DNA of 64,000 nt from an uncultured Parabacteroides sp. (GCA_937894065.1 CALCST010000019.1:56317-120316); one strand, 5' to 3'; numbered from the stretch's first letter, positions 9,113-18,102 are shown. A program made the numbers and translations. The notes: generated by a model from the letters alone, not told the origin.

Positions 9113-9850
9113 TTATTTTTTGAATTTCAGGTTGTATTTGATAACCAAGTCTAACAAAGAGATTGAAGCGTCTTCCATTTTGTTCAAGATAGCTTCCAAT
9201 TTGCTCAACAAATAGTTATAGAAAATCTGAAGGATCAATGCTACAACCAAACCACCTACTGTTGTAATCAAAGCCACTTTCATACCACCTGCAACGACTG
9301 TCGGAGAAATATCACCAACCTGTTCGATTTTATCGAACGCCATGATCATACCAACTACAGTACCCAAGAATCCCAAAGATGGAGCCATAGCGATAAACAA
9401 TGTAATCCAAGACAAGTTCTTTTCCAACAAACCGCCCTGTACACCACCGTAAGAAACGATTGATTTTTCAACTACATCGATACCCTGATCCATTCTCATC
9501 AAGCCCTGATATGCAATTGAAGCGATAGGACCGCGAGTGTCACGAGCTACAGCTTTAGCGCCTTCAACGTCGCCTCTTTCCAAAGCTTCTTCAATACCTT
9601 TTAACAATTTGTCAGAGTTAGTTTCTGCCAAGTTCAAATAGATGATTCTTTCCAAGCAGAATGCCAAACCGAAGATCAATGCGATAGCTACCAAGCTCAT
9701 GAAGTCAGCACCACCTTCGATAAATTTAGTTTTCAATGCCTGGTGCATACCACCTTCGACAACAGCTTGTTCTGCTTCCTGAGCGAACGCTACAGCAGAA
9801 GTACCAAGGGCGCACAAGCCCAAAAATGCTTTTGCAAAATACTTTTTCAT
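9113..9850 (-). CDS. exbB: MotA/TolQ/ExbB proton channel family protein
   Basis: 245 residues. N-terminal signal-peptide-like segment (MKKYFAKAFLGLCALGTSAVAFAQ), then three membrane helices: ALIFGLAFCLERIIYL (about residue 57), the helix around LSWITLFIAMAPSLGFLGTVVGMI (about 145-168, the family signature APSLGFLGTV) and VALITTVGGLVVALILQIFYNYLL. The cytoplasmic stretch between helices 1 and 2 holds the ARDTRGPIASIAYQGL segment. Supplies the stator of the ExbB-ExbD motor that powers TonB-dependent import. First gene of the operon; tRNA-Ser lies about 95 bp upstream on the same strand. Confidence 0.93.
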   Translation of the reverse strand: MKKYFAKAFLGLCALGTSAVAFAQEAEQAVVEGGMHQALKTKFIEGGADFMSLVAIALIFGLAFCLERIIYLNLAETNSDKLLKGIEEALERGDVEGAKAVARDTRGPIASIAYQGLMRMDQGIDVVEKSIVSYGGVQGGLLEKNLSWITLFIAMAPSLGFLGTVVGMIMAFDKIEQVGDISPTVVAGGMKVALITTVGGLVVALILQIFYNYLLSKLEAILNKMEDASISLLDLVIKYNLKFKK

Positions 9851-9944
9851 TGTGTGTTTAATTTTAAGATTAATAATTCTCTTTTTTGTTTTTATTTTTT
9901 GTTATTAATTTTCTAATTATTCACGGTTATATCATCCTAAAACG

Positions 9945-10032
9945 CGGAGAGAGCGGGATTCGAACCCGCGATACGCTTTAGGCGTATACACGCTTTCCAG
10001 GCGTGCCTCTTCAACCACTCGAGCATCTCTCC
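9945..10032 (-). tRNA. tRNA-Ser (anticodon GGA)
   Basis: 88-nt cloverleaf read on the minus strand. Acceptor GGAGAGA pairs with TCTCTCC, the anticodon loop CTGGAAA gives GGA, there is a long class II variable arm (TACGCC...GGCGTA type) as required for serine tRNA, and the TTCGAAT T-loop is intact. CCA is not encoded. Confidence 0.97.
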
Positions 10033-10174
10033 AGATGCCAATCCTCTTTAAAACGGCTGCAAAATACGAAAAATTTCCCAATTGCAATCATTTCAGTGCA
10101 CAAATCTATATTTTTTGATTGATATATCCATCATATCTTAGCAAGAAATTTCGCACTATTTTAATTTTATCGAA

Positions 10175-10960
10175 TTATATCGGAAATTTAACACTCTTAA
10201 ACAAGTGTTCTGTGTTCACTTTCGTTATTTCAGATACTTTTTCAAGGGGTATATCAAAAATTTGTGCTATCTTTTCAGCCGTTTTCCATATATAGACGGG
10301 CTCATTACGCTTTCCTCTATAAGGCACGGGTGCCAAATATGGTGCATCAGTTTCCAATAATATCCTATCTAACGAAACAGACTTTAAAGTTTCTGACAAT
10401 TTAGAGTTTTTGAAAGTAACAACACCGTTTATTCCTATTTTAAAATTTTCCAGTTTTTTCACTTCCTCCAATTCCTCAGAATTACCTGTAAAACTATGGA
10501 AAACTCCATAAAGATTTTCCGCACCGACTTTATAAATACTGTCAAAAACCTCCGGAAAAGCATCTCTGGTATGAATCGCTACAGGCAAATCCAAGTCTTT
10601 ACTCCAACGAAGCTGCTCCTCAAAAACAATCTTCTGTTCTTTTAGATATGTCTTATCCCAATACAAATCTATACCAATTTCTCCAATTGCACAATACTTT
10701 CTCTTTCCAAGCCATTTTTCAGTTTCAGATAATGCTTTTGCATAATCGGAATCTACACTTGTCGGATGAAATCCCATCATTGGAAACAAATATTCCGGAT
10801 AACGGTCACAAATATTATGCATTCGCTCAATAGTTGTTGTATCCACATTTGGCAACAATAATGCGCATATACCAGACTCTTCCGCCTGTTTCAAAAGGCT
10901 ATCCTGTTCCGGATCAAAATCCTCAAGATATATATGATTATGAGTATCTATTATCTTCAT
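10175..10960 (-). CDS. TatD family metal-dependent hydrolase
   Basis: 261 residues. TIM-barrel nuclease of the TatD/YcfH group with the metal ligands in order: DTHNHIY at residues 5-11, GEIGIDLYWD near residue 96, VAIHTRDAF near 130, GVFHSFTGN near 155 and LLETDAPYLAP near 205. Family members have 3'-exonuclease or D-aminoacyl-tRNA deacylase-like activities; the precise substrate here is open. The start codon follows the polyprenyl synthetase stop by 3 bp, so the two form an operon. Confidence 0.92.
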   Translation of the reverse strand: MKIIDTHNHIYLEDFDPEQDSLLKQAEESGICALLLPNVDTTTIERMHNICDRYPEYLFPMMGFHPTSVDSDYAKALSETEKWLGKRKYCAIGEIGIDLYWDKTYLKEQKIVFEEQLRWSKDLDLPVAIHTRDAFPEVFDSIYKVGAENLYGVFHSFTGNSEELEEVKKLENFKIGINGVVTFKNSKLSETLKSVSLDRILLETDAPYLAPVPYRGKRNEPVYIWKTAEKIAQIFDIPLEKVSEITKVNTEHLFKSVKFPI

Positions 10961-10963
10961 ACA

Positions 10964-11938
10964 TCAAGACTTTCGAAACATCAGACGTGAAACCACATCT
11001 TTCAGCACATCCAATTTACTTGATTCAACTTTAAGAGCTGAAAGATTATTCATTGCCAAATTATAATACTCTTGCATTTTATCTTCAGAAAGTTTCTTCA
11101 AGCCTATTTCATTGTATATAGCAGTAACAGCAGCAATCTTCTCTTCCGGTTTGCAGGATTTAGCCCCAATCCATTTGTTTAACTCTGCCAACTGTTTCTC
11201 ATCGGCCAAACGGAAAGCATTAATTAGCAAGAAAGTCTTTTTATCACACAAGATATCACCGCCTATGTTTTTACCGAACGTTTCAGTATCTCCATATACA
11301 TCCAACAAGTCATCCTGCAACTGGAAAGACAATCCTATATTTATACCGAACTGATACAAATTTTCAGCATCTTCTTTTGGAGCGCCGGCAAGTATTGCAC
11401 CAACTTTCAAACTGCAAGCAAGCAAAACTGCAGTCTTCAAACGAATCATTTCGATATACTCTTCTTCCTTGACGTCATCCCGAGTTTCAAACTCCATGTC
11501 ATATTGTTGCCCTCCACATATTTCAGCTGCAGTTTGAGTGAACAAATCCAAAACTTCTTTCAAATAAGTTCCAGGTGTTTCAGCCATCAGTTTATAAGCG
11601 GCTATAAGCATTGCGTCGCCAGACAAAATAGCTGTATTAGCATTCCAAACTTTATGAACTGTTGGTTTGTTACGACGTTTGTCCGCCTGATCCATCAAAT
11701 CATCATGCAACAATGTAAAATTATGAAACACTTCCAATCCAATTGCCGGACGGATTGCCTGCTCTACGTCATCTTTATATATATTATATGCCATAAGGAC
11801 CAACGCAGGTCTGATACGCTTTCCTCCTAACGACAATATATATTCTACAGGTTCATAAAGACTTTTTGGAGGATACACGAATTCAAGATTCTTAACTTCG
11901 TGTTCTATCTTTTCCAGAATTTCATTAAATGTATACAT
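10964..11938 (-). CDS. Polyprenyl diphosphate synthase
   Basis: 324 residues. Trans-isoprenyl diphosphate synthase. First aspartate-rich motif DDLMD at residues 79-83, preceded by GGKRIRP; second motif QDDLLDVYGD near residue 208. It condenses IPP onto allylic diphosphates, probably to supply the menaquinone side chain in this anaerobe, but farnesyl/geranylgeranyl chain length cannot be fixed by eye. Related by substrate to ispH at 3.9 kb. Upstream of tatD-like gene with a 3-bp gap. Confidence 0.92.
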   Translation of the reverse strand: MYTFNEILEKIEHEVKNLEFVYPPKSLYEPVEYILSLGGKRIRPALVLMAYNIYKDDVEQAIRPAIGLEVFHNFTLLHDDLMDQADKRRNKPTVHKVWNANTAILSGDAMLIAAYKLMAETPGTYLKEVLDLFTQTAAEICGGQQYDMEFETRDDVKEEEYIEMIRLKTAVLLACSLKVGAILAGAPKEDAENLYQFGINIGLSFQLQDDLLDVYGDTETFGKNIGGDILCDKKTFLLINAFRLADEKQLAELNKWIGAKSCKPEEKIAAVTAIYNEIGLKKLSEDKMQEYYNLAMNNLSALKVESSKLDVLKDVVSRLMFRKS

Positions 11939-11957
11939 AATTAAAACATATTATAAC

Positions 11958-11993
11958 AAAAAAGGCTGCCTTTATGCAGCAGCCTTTTTATAT
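11958..11993. terminator. Intrinsic terminator of tonB
   Basis: Arms AAAAAGGCTGC and GCAGCCTTTTT with a 9-nt loop; A-run before and T-run after make it usable on either strand. It lies just after the tonB stop at 12011 (minus) and upstream of the polyprenyl synthetase start, so it separates the two units. Confidence 0.88.
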
Positions 11994-12010
11994 TTATACT
12001 TTCTGTAATA

Positions 12011-12706
12011 TTATTGCAGACGGAACATTACCGGTACTGTATATTTTACACGTACTGGTTTACCACGCTGTTTACCTGGTTTCCATTTAGGCATTGTACC
12101 CAACACGCGTACGGCTTCTTTGTCCAATGATGGGTCAACACCACGCAACACTTCAATGTCAACGATTGAACCGTCTTTGTTAACAACGAATGCACAAACT
12201 ACACGTCCTTGAATACCGTTTTCCTGAGCAATTACAGGATATTTGATATTCTTAGCCAAGAATTTCAACAAACCCTGCAAACCTCCATCAGGGAAGTCAG
12301 GCATTTCTTCTACGACTGTAAAGATCTGCTGTGCAGATTCTTCCTCTTCTTCTTCAACTACTGGAGCCACAAAAGTCTGAGTCTGAGCTTCTGTCTGGCT
12401 ATCTTCTGAAGTTACGATTTCCTGCTGTTCCAACTCAACATCGTCATCTACAACATTCAACACTTCAGTTACAACTGGTGCTGGTGGTGGAGGTGGTGGT
12501 GGAGGAGTGTTTTCCGGTCTCGTAATTTCAATTTCCTCTTCAGCGATAATGTCTGCTACGCCTTCGTCAGCAGTCACAACCTGAATGTCGCGTGTTCCCC
12601 ATTCGAAACCAACGAAAAGAACAGCCAAACCGACAACCATACCCATTAGGACACCCATCCCTTTGGTCTTCTCCAGGTCCGCTTTCGGTGATTTTTTAAC
12701 TTCCAT
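12011..12706 (-). CDS. tonB: TonB energy transducer
   Basis: 231 residues. Cytoplasmic N-terminus rich in lysine, one membrane helix (GVLMGMVVGLAVLFVGF, about residues 17-34), then a rigid linker with a run of eight prolines (residues ~64-72) and an acidic/glutamine-rich spacer. The C-terminal TonB domain (about 140-231) contains the family signature FPDGGLQGLLKFLAKNIKYP, GRVVCAFVVNKDGS, and the closing KWKPGKQRGKPVRVKYTVPVMF. It couples the ExbBD motor to outer-membrane receptors. Transcribed separately from exbB, which lies 2.2 kb downstream. Confidence 0.95.
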   Translation of the reverse strand: MEVKKSPKADLEKTKGMGVLMGMVVGLAVLFVGFEWGTRDIQVVTADEGVADIIAEEEIEITRPENTPPPPPPPPAPVVTEVLNVVDDDVELEQQEIVTSEDSQTEAQTQTFVAPVVEEEEEESAQQIFTVVEEMPDFPDGGLQGLLKFLAKNIKYPVIAQENGIQGRVVCAFVVNKDGSIVDIEVLRGVDPSLDKEAVRVLGTMPKWKPGKQRGKPVRVKYTVPVMFRLQ

Positions 12707-12860
12707 AAATATGTTTTATTTATTAAATAAAAGAATTAGCATTTATTCCTGACAAAAATACGAATAATTTTGAACATGCAACAATTTCGTATTCTTTTTT
12801 TGTTGTTTTAGCTGATAAAAATATACTATATAAGAATTTTCATTGATTATATATAAAAAA

Positions 12861-12935
12861 CAAAGACACAGAAAATACAAAGGTTAATAGCCAATGCTAA
12901 ATAAGCCCTGTATTTTCTATGTCTCTGTGTTATTA
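12861..12935 (-). terminator. Probable terminator of asnS
   Basis: Long imperfect stem formed by GACACAGAAAATACA (about 12868-12882) and TGTATTTTCTATGTCTC (about 12910-12926), with flanking ACA/TGT extension. A T-rich stretch lies on the distal (minus) side. Located 25-95 bp after the asnS stop. Confidence 0.65.
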
Positions 12936-12957
12936 TAATAATGTTCCGTAATACGAA

Positions 12958-14364
12958 TTAGAACTCTGCGTTTTTCGGAGTACGAGGGAACGGAATCACA
13001 TCACGGATATTAGCCATACCAGTCACGAACAAAAGAAGACGTTCGAAACCAAGACCAAAACCAGAGTGAGGCACAGTACCGAAACGGCGAGTATCCAAAT
13101 ACCACCACATATCTTTCATAGGTATTCCTAATTCTTCGATACGAGCAAGCAATTTGTCATAATTTTCTTCACGTTCAGAACCACCGATGATTTCTCCGAT
13201 TTTCGGGAACAAAACGTCCATAGCACGTACTGTCTTTCCATCCTCATTCTGTTTCATATAGAATGCCTTGATTTCTTTCGGATAGTCAGTAAGGATTACC
13301 GGTTTCTTGAAGTGGTCTTCAACCAAATAACGTTCGTGTTCAGAAGCCAGGTCAACACCCCAGTAAACTGGGAATTCGAACTGCTTGCCATTTGCTACAG
13401 CTTCTTCCAAAATCTTGATACCTTCAGTATAAGTCAATCTTACGAATGAATCCTTCAATACACTCTGAAGACGTTCGATCAAACCTTTATCGAACATATC
13501 ATTCAAGAATTTGATATCATCCATACAGTTATCCAAAGCCCACTGAACACAATATTTGATAAATTCTTCAGCAAGCTCCATATTGTCATTGATATCATTG
13601 AAAGCAACTTCCGGCTCAATCATCCAGAACTCAGCCAAATGGCGTGGAGTATTTGAGTTTTCAGCACGGAAAGTAGGACCAAATGTATAAATCTGACCTA
13701 ATGAAGTAGCAGCCAACTCACCTTCCAACTGACCTGAAACAGTAAGACTAGCCTGTTTGCCAAAGAAATCACCGTCATATATGATAGAACCGTTTTCGTC
13801 CTTTTTCATATCATAAAGGTTCATTGTTGTCACCTGGAACATCTGTCCGGCTCCTTCACAGTCTGAAGCAGTGATAATCGGAGTATGGAAATAGAAGAAA
13901 CCTCTATCGTGGAAGAACTTGTGAATAGCATAAGCCATATTGTGACGAATGCGGAAAATTGCACCGAATGTATTTGTACGAGGACGCAAGTGAGCAATTT
14001 CGCGCAAGAACTCCATAGAGTGTCCTTTCTTCTGAAGAGGATATGTGTTAGGATCAGCTGTACCGTAGATTTCAATTTCAGTTGCCTGAATTTCTACGTT
14101 CTGTCCTTTTCCCTGCGACTGAACCAAAACACCGTTTACACTGATACTAGCTCCGGTTGTTATAGGTTTAAGGAAATCTTCACCCAACTTTTCTACATCA
14201 ACAACAATCTGAATATTATTAATTGTAGAACCATCGTTCAATGCAATAAAACTAACTTGTTTGCTGCCACGACGAGTACGCACCCAGCCTTTGACATTAA
14301 CTGTAGAGCCATAAGCTTCGCTTTTTAGCAAATCTACAATTTTTGTTCTTTTTACTAATTCCAT
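12958..14364 (-). CDS. asnS: Asparaginyl-tRNA synthetase
   Basis: 468 residues, class IIb aminoacyl-tRNA synthetase. N-terminal OB-fold anticodon-binding domain (about 15-115, VKGWVRTRRGSKQVSFIALNDGS). The catalytic core carries motif 1 near HDRGFFYFHTPI, motif 2 around FRAENSNTPRHLAEFWMIEPE, and motif 3 GFGLGFERLLLFVTG near the C-terminus. GGSEREENYDKL is typical of AsnRS as opposed to AspRS. With asnA at 49 kb the window holds both free-asparagine synthesis and direct charging. Confidence 0.96.
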   Translation of the reverse strand: MELVKRTKIVDLLKSEAYGSTVNVKGWVRTRRGSKQVSFIALNDGSTINNIQIVVDVEKLGEDFLKPITTGASISVNGVLVQSQGKGQNVEIQATEIEIYGTADPNTYPLQKKGHSMEFLREIAHLRPRTNTFGAIFRIRHNMAYAIHKFFHDRGFFYFHTPIITASDCEGAGQMFQVTTMNLYDMKKDENGSIIYDGDFFGKQASLTVSGQLEGELAATSLGQIYTFGPTFRAENSNTPRHLAEFWMIEPEVAFNDINDNMELAEEFIKYCVQWALDNCMDDIKFLNDMFDKGLIERLQSVLKDSFVRLTYTEGIKILEEAVANGKQFEFPVYWGVDLASEHERYLVEDHFKKPVILTDYPKEIKAFYMKQNEDGKTVRAMDVLFPKIGEIIGGSEREENYDKLLARIEELGIPMKDMWWYLDTRRFGTVPHSGFGLGFERLLLFVTGMANIRDVIPFPRTPKNAEF

Positions 14365-14394
14365 ATTATTTCTGAAAATTGTAAACTGAAAACC

Positions 14395-14444
14395 GAAAGT
14401 TGAAAATCAAACGAGAGAAATCTCAGCTTCAATTTTCAACTTTC
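14395..14444. repeat. Intergenic palindrome between rluB-like gene and asnS
   Basis: Perfect 13-bp arms GAAAGTTGAAAAT (14395-14407) and ATTTTCAACTTTC (14432-14444) around a 24-nt loop. The flanks repeat the same words (GAAAATTG, TTTCAATTT). It may act as a transcription terminator for the rluB-like gene, which ends at 14467 on the minus strand. Confidence 0.6.
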
Positions 14445-14466
14445 ACATTTCAATTTAATAAGTTTT

Positions 14467-15978
14467 TTATTCAAATGCACCCATTCTCAAGGCGTTCACT
14501 TCTTTTTCATTCAAATAGCGCCATTTTCCGCGAGCAAGATTCTTCTTAGTCAAACCTGCAAAGTAAACACGGTCAAGCTTAACAACATGATAGCCCAAAG
14601 ATTCAAAAATACGACGTACGATACGGTTACGTCCTGAATGTATTTCTATACCAACCTGAGTCTTGTCTGTTTCGCTTGCATAGCTGATTGCATCTGCATG
14701 GATTTCGCCGTCTTCCAATTCAAGACCGTTAGCGATTTTCTCCATATCTTCAACAGACACATTCTTATCCAACCAAACGTGATAAATTTTTTTCTTCTTG
14801 AATGAAGGATGAGTCAACTTTGAAGCCAAATCACCATCATTAGTAAGCAAAAGAACACCAGTTGTGTTACGGTCAAGTCGGCCAACCGGATAGATACGTT
14901 CCGTACAAGCATTCTTAACCAAATCCATAACTGTAAGTCTTTCCTGTGGATCGTCAGAAGTTGTAACACAGTTCTTCGGTTTGTTCAAAACGATATACAC
15001 CTTGCTTTCGATATGTACTTCCTTATCATTAAACAATACAACATCAGAACGTGTAATCTTTGTACCCAATTCAGTTACCACTTCTCCATTAACTTTGACA
15101 GCTCCTTTCTGGATGAACTCATCAGCCTCACGACGAGAGCAAACACCAGCATTTGACAAGAACTTGTTCAAACGGATTGGTTCATTAGGATCAGCCAACA
15201 CTTCCTTATACTTAAGCTGTTTCTGGAAATTATACTTAGCATTTGGATTATAGTCAGCAGTGCGACGTCCGTTATTGTTCGGACGACGGTTATTATTGTT
15301 TCCGCCCCTCATGTTTCCGCCATTGTTACGGCCATAACCACCACCGTTATTTCCATAACCGCCACGGTTGTTGCCATAACCGTTATTTCCATAACCATTA
15401 TTATTTCCGTATGGACGTGACTGACGCATATTGTTTCCGCGCATATCATTATTATTATATGATACGCGAGAATCTCCTACACGAGGTCTTCTTTTCTTTA
15501 CATTAGTATTATCAGCGCTTACAACATCTCCTTCAGGAGTTGCAGAATAAGCTCTTCCCGGTCTTTCATCATAATTGTTATTATTGAAAGACTGGCGATT
15601 GTTGTTGTAGCCACCATTATTGTATCCACCGTTGTTGTTGAATGAACGGTTTCCGTAAGACTGGCGGTTATTGTTGTAGCCACCATTCATATTGTTGCCA
15701 TAGTTATTACGCTGGCGGTTGTTATTATTGTAGCCACCGTTGTTATAACCATAACCACCCTGGCGATTGTTCTGGCGGTCGCCATATTCGCCATACTGAC
15801 GGTTGTAACCACCCTGAGCCGGACGGTTAAAACTTCTTCTTTCATAATTTCCTTCAGGTCGGTTATATCCCTGATTATAAGATCTTCTTTCACCTTCCTG
15901 CTCTGAATTTTCTCTTCTGATACCCGGCATCGCTTTTCTTGGACGCTGTTGTGCTTCGTCTCTTTCTTCTGTACTCAT
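14467..15978 (-). CDS. rluB: RluB-type 23S rRNA pseudouridine synthase with long Asn/Gly/Arg-rich N-terminus
   Basis: 503 residues in two parts. Residues 1 to about 245 are low complexity, dominated by N, G, Y and R with repeated GGYNNNR, NNGGYG and RQSY units. Residues about 268-330 form an S4 RNA-binding domain (IRLNKFLSNAGVCSRREADEF). The catalytic RsuA/RluB-family domain follows, with the aspartate in GRLDRNTTGVLLLTNDGD and the closing HSGRNRIVRRIFESLGY. Enzymes of this group modify 23S rRNA near position 2605 (RluB) or related sites; the exact target is inferred. Most bacterial homologues are about 250-300 residues, so the extension roughly doubles the protein. Confidence 0.87.
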   Translation of the reverse strand: MSTEERDEAQQRPRKAMPGIRRENSEQEGERRSYNQGYNRPEGNYERRSFNRPAQGGYNRQYGEYGDRQNNRQGGYGYNNGGYNNNNRQRNNYGNNMNGGYNNNRQSYGNRSFNNNGGYNNGGYNNNRQSFNNNNYDERPGRAYSATPEGDVVSADNTNVKKRRPRVGDSRVSYNNNDMRGNNMRQSRPYGNNNGYGNNGYGNNRGGYGNNGGGYGRNNGGNMRGGNNNNRRPNNNGRRTADYNPNAKYNFQKQLKYKEVLADPNEPIRLNKFLSNAGVCSRREADEFIQKGAVKVNGEVVTELGTKITRSDVVLFNDKEVHIESKVYIVLNKPKNCVTTSDDPQERLTVMDLVKNACTERIYPVGRLDRNTTGVLLLTNDGDLASKLTHPSFKKKKIYHVWLDKNVSVEDMEKIANGLELEDGEIHADAISYASETDKTQVGIEIHSGRNRIVRRIFESLGYHVVKLDRVYFAGLTKKNLARGKWRYLNEKEVNALRMGAFE

Positions 15979-16044
15979 TGTTTTAGATTGAATAAAAAAT
16001 TAATAATAATAACCTCACGGCTACCTGCTGTAAATTCAAAGAAC

Positions 16045-16121
16045 GAAAACCGAGAATTGAAAAAGTCCTAGTTAATTTTGTATTATTACGGTTTTCTCAA
16101 ATTATTCAATTCCCGATTTCC
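16045..16121. repeat. Imperfect intergenic palindrome between purB and rluB-like gene
   Basis: Arms GAAAACCGAGAATTGAA (16045-16061) and TTCAATTCCCGATTTCC (16105-16121) pair at 14 of 17 positions. It follows purB (stop 16138, minus strand), so it could terminate purB transcription. Word content resembles the palindrome at 14395-14444. Confidence 0.5.
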
Positions 16122-16137
16122 GATTCAAAAATTCACT

Positions 16138-17481
16138 TTACATTCCCGTATAATTATGTGGTGTTATCGCCTTCAATTCTGCTTTCACAGCATCACTCAC
16201 CTGCAATGTATCAATAAAATCACTGATAGACTGCTGTGTAATACCTTCGTTTGTGCGTGTCAAAGCCTTCAATGCTTCGTATGGTTTCGGATAGCCTTCG
16301 CGACGCAAAATCGTCTGGATACCTTCAGCCACAACAGCCCAACATTTGTCGAGGTCTGCATATAAAGCTTTTTCGTTAAGCAACAACTTGCCTAAACCTT
16401 TCAGCATGCTCTTGAAAGCAATTTCGATGTGAGCCATCGGAACGCCTACGTTACGCAACACTGTAGAGTCTGTCAAGTCACGCTGCAAACGAGATACTGG
16501 CAATTTTGTAGCCAAATGCTCCAAAATAGCATTTGCCATACCCAAATTACCTTCAGCATTTTCGAAGTCGATAGGATTTACTTTATGAGGCATAGCTGAC
16601 GAACCAACTTCACCAGCCTTAATTTTCTGCTTGAAATATTCCATTGAGATATACTGCCAGAAATCGCGGTTCAAGTCAATCAGGATTGTATTGATGCGTT
16701 TCAAACCGTCAAAGATAGCAGCCAAATTATCATAGTTGGAAATCTGAGTTGTCCACTGCTCACGCTGCAAGCCAAGCACATCATTCACGAAATGATTTCC
16801 GAATGCTTTCCAATCGTTCTCTGGATATGCCACATGGTGCGCATTGAAATTACCAGTTGCTCCACCGAACTTAGCAGAGATTGGAGTTGCCTTAAGCAAA
16901 GCCAACTGCTGTTTCAATCGGTAAACGAATACCATAACTTCCTTGCCCAAACGTGTAGGAGAAGCTGGCTGTCCGTGAGTTTTTGCCAACATTGGGATAT
17001 TCATCCAGTCGTTTGCATAGCCTTCCAACGTATCAATCACTTCCTGCAATCCCGGATAATAAACATTTTCCAAAGCTTCTTTAATTGACAAAGGAACTGA
17101 AGTATTGTTGATATCCTGAGAAGTCAGTCCGAAGTGGATAAATTCATGGAATTTTTCAGCCAAGAAATGGTCTGTTTTCTCTTTGATAAAATATTCTACT
17201 GCTTTGACATCGTGGTTAGTTACTTTTTCGATGTCTTTAACGCGTAAAGCGTCCTCTTCCGAAAAATTCTGATAAACGGCACGAAGTCCGGCTTTGACTT
17301 CTTCCGTATTCATATCTGCCAACTGTGGAAGATATTCAGACAAGGTAATCAAATACTCTATTTCTACTCGTACTCTATACTTTATCAGAGCTAATTCTGA
17401 AAAATATTCGGCCAGATTTTCGGCCTTGTTTCTATATCGCCCATCAACCGGCGAAATGGCTGTAAGTGTTGATAGTAACAT
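16138..17481 (-). CDS. purB: Adenylosuccinate lyase
   Basis: 447 residues, fumarase/aspartase superfamily. Catalyses two beta-eliminations in purine synthesis (SAICAR to AICAR, adenylosuccinate to AMP). The signature loop GSSAMPHKVNPIDFENAEGN is near residue 285; LTSQDINNTSVPL (about 135) and KTHGQPASPTRLGKE (about 165) are the other two conserved regions of the tetrameric active site. The sequence resembles the longer E. coli-like PurB group. No operon partner; divergent from tRNA-Val. Confidence 0.96.
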   Translation of the reverse strand: MLLSTLTAISPVDGRYRNKAENLAEYFSELALIKYRVRVEIEYLITLSEYLPQLADMNTEEVKAGLRAVYQNFSEEDALRVKDIEKVTNHDVKAVEYFIKEKTDHFLAEKFHEFIHFGLTSQDINNTSVPLSIKEALENVYYPGLQEVIDTLEGYANDWMNIPMLAKTHGQPASPTRLGKEVMVFVYRLKQQLALLKATPISAKFGGATGNFNAHHVAYPENDWKAFGNHFVNDVLGLQREQWTTQISNYDNLAAIFDGLKRINTILIDLNRDFWQYISMEYFKQKIKAGEVGSSAMPHKVNPIDFENAEGNLGMANAILEHLATKLPVSRLQRDLTDSTVLRNVGVPMAHIEIAFKSMLKGLGKLLLNEKALYADLDKCWAVVAEGIQTILRREGYPKPYEALKALTRTNEGITQQSISDFIDTLQVSDAVKAELKAITPHNYTGM

Positions 17482-17724
17482 ATATAAGTATTTAGTTCTT
17501 CAGTTTCTGAGTTTGCAAGTTTATAAGTTCATGTTTTAAATCAGCTAAAAACTCAAAAACTTATAAACTAATAAACTAACAAACTTACATTAATATATAA
17601 GCGACGACAAAGTTAATGCTTTTATTGTATTTATTTATCTAAAGCCGTCAGTATTTGTGTTTTTTTCTTGTTTTTTTAAAGAAAATATACTCACCTAGTC
17701 CTACTGTCAAAAATTCGATGCTGA

Positions 17725-17832
17725 TGGAATATTTTTTCCATATATTGTGAAACAAAAATTCCATATATTATGAAAATCTTTTTTCATCCTAATGAAAATT
17801 TTGTTTCATATATTATGAAAAAAGTTTTTCAA
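17725..17832 (+). repeat. Copy A of a palindromic TTCCATATATTRTGAAA repeat element
   Basis: Contains three versions of the near-palindrome TTCCATATATTRTGAAA / TTTCATATATTATGAAA separated by TTTCATCCTAATGAAAAT, and ends AAAGTTTTTCA. Read as the reverse complement, 57861-57947 has the same order of blocks, so these are two copies of one element in opposite orientation. No open reading frame or transposase is linked to either. Confidence 0.75.
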
Positions 17833-17943
17833 GGCATAGAAATACGATGAAAATGTAAATATCTATACTACAACAATATAAGATTTTATACTTTTGCACA
17901 GAATCCAAAATTCAATTTTTTATCAAAAAAAGTTCGCTAAAAA

Positions 17944-17974
17944 TTTGGAGATATAAAAAAAAGCCGTACCTTTG
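17944..17974 (+). promoter_or_regulatory. Bacteroidales sigma-ABfr type promoter for tRNA-Val
   Basis: TTTG at 17944-17947 and TACCTTTG at 17967-17974 with a 19-bp spacer fit the -33 TTTG / -7 TAnnTTTG consensus of Bacteroidales. The predicted start is about 40 bp before the tRNA. Confidence 0.85.
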
Positions 17975-18022
17975 CACCGTCTTAAAGAGATAAGGCGAAC
18001 AAAACTTAATGAAGTTTGAAAA

Positions 18023-18097
18023 GGGCGTTTAGCTCAGCTGGTTCAGAGCATCTGCCTTACAAGCAGAGGGTCGGCGGTTCGAATCCGTCAACGCCCA
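18023..18097 (+). tRNA. tRNA-Val (anticodon TAC)
   Basis: 75-nt cloverleaf: acceptor GGGCGTT pairs with AACGCCC, D-arm AGCTCAGCTGG, anticodon loop CTTACAA (TAC), T-loop TTCGAAT. CCA is not encoded. Followed directly by a strong terminator. Confidence 0.97.
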
Positions 18098-18102
18098 CTT
18101 TC

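Larger units (their letters stand above)
17482..18022. other. 541-bp intergenic region between purB and tRNA-Val
   Basis: Holds, in order: a short word repeat (AAGTTTATAAGTT / AACTTATAAACT with more AAACTTA words, 17505-17590), an AT-rich tract, a palindromic repeat element at 17725-17832 related to one at 57.9 kb, a possible weak promoter (TActTTTG, 17889-17896), and the tRNA promoter at 17944-17974. No coding sequence is apparent. Confidence 0.8.

Noticed and set aside
13885..14328. 147-codon frame on the plus strand
   Set aside because: Antisense to asnS, without promoter or recognisable domain.
15240..15978. CRISPR-like repetitive DNA
   Set aside because: The repeats are short codon-level repeats of the Asn/Gly-rich N-terminus of the pseudouridine synthase; there are no regular spacers.
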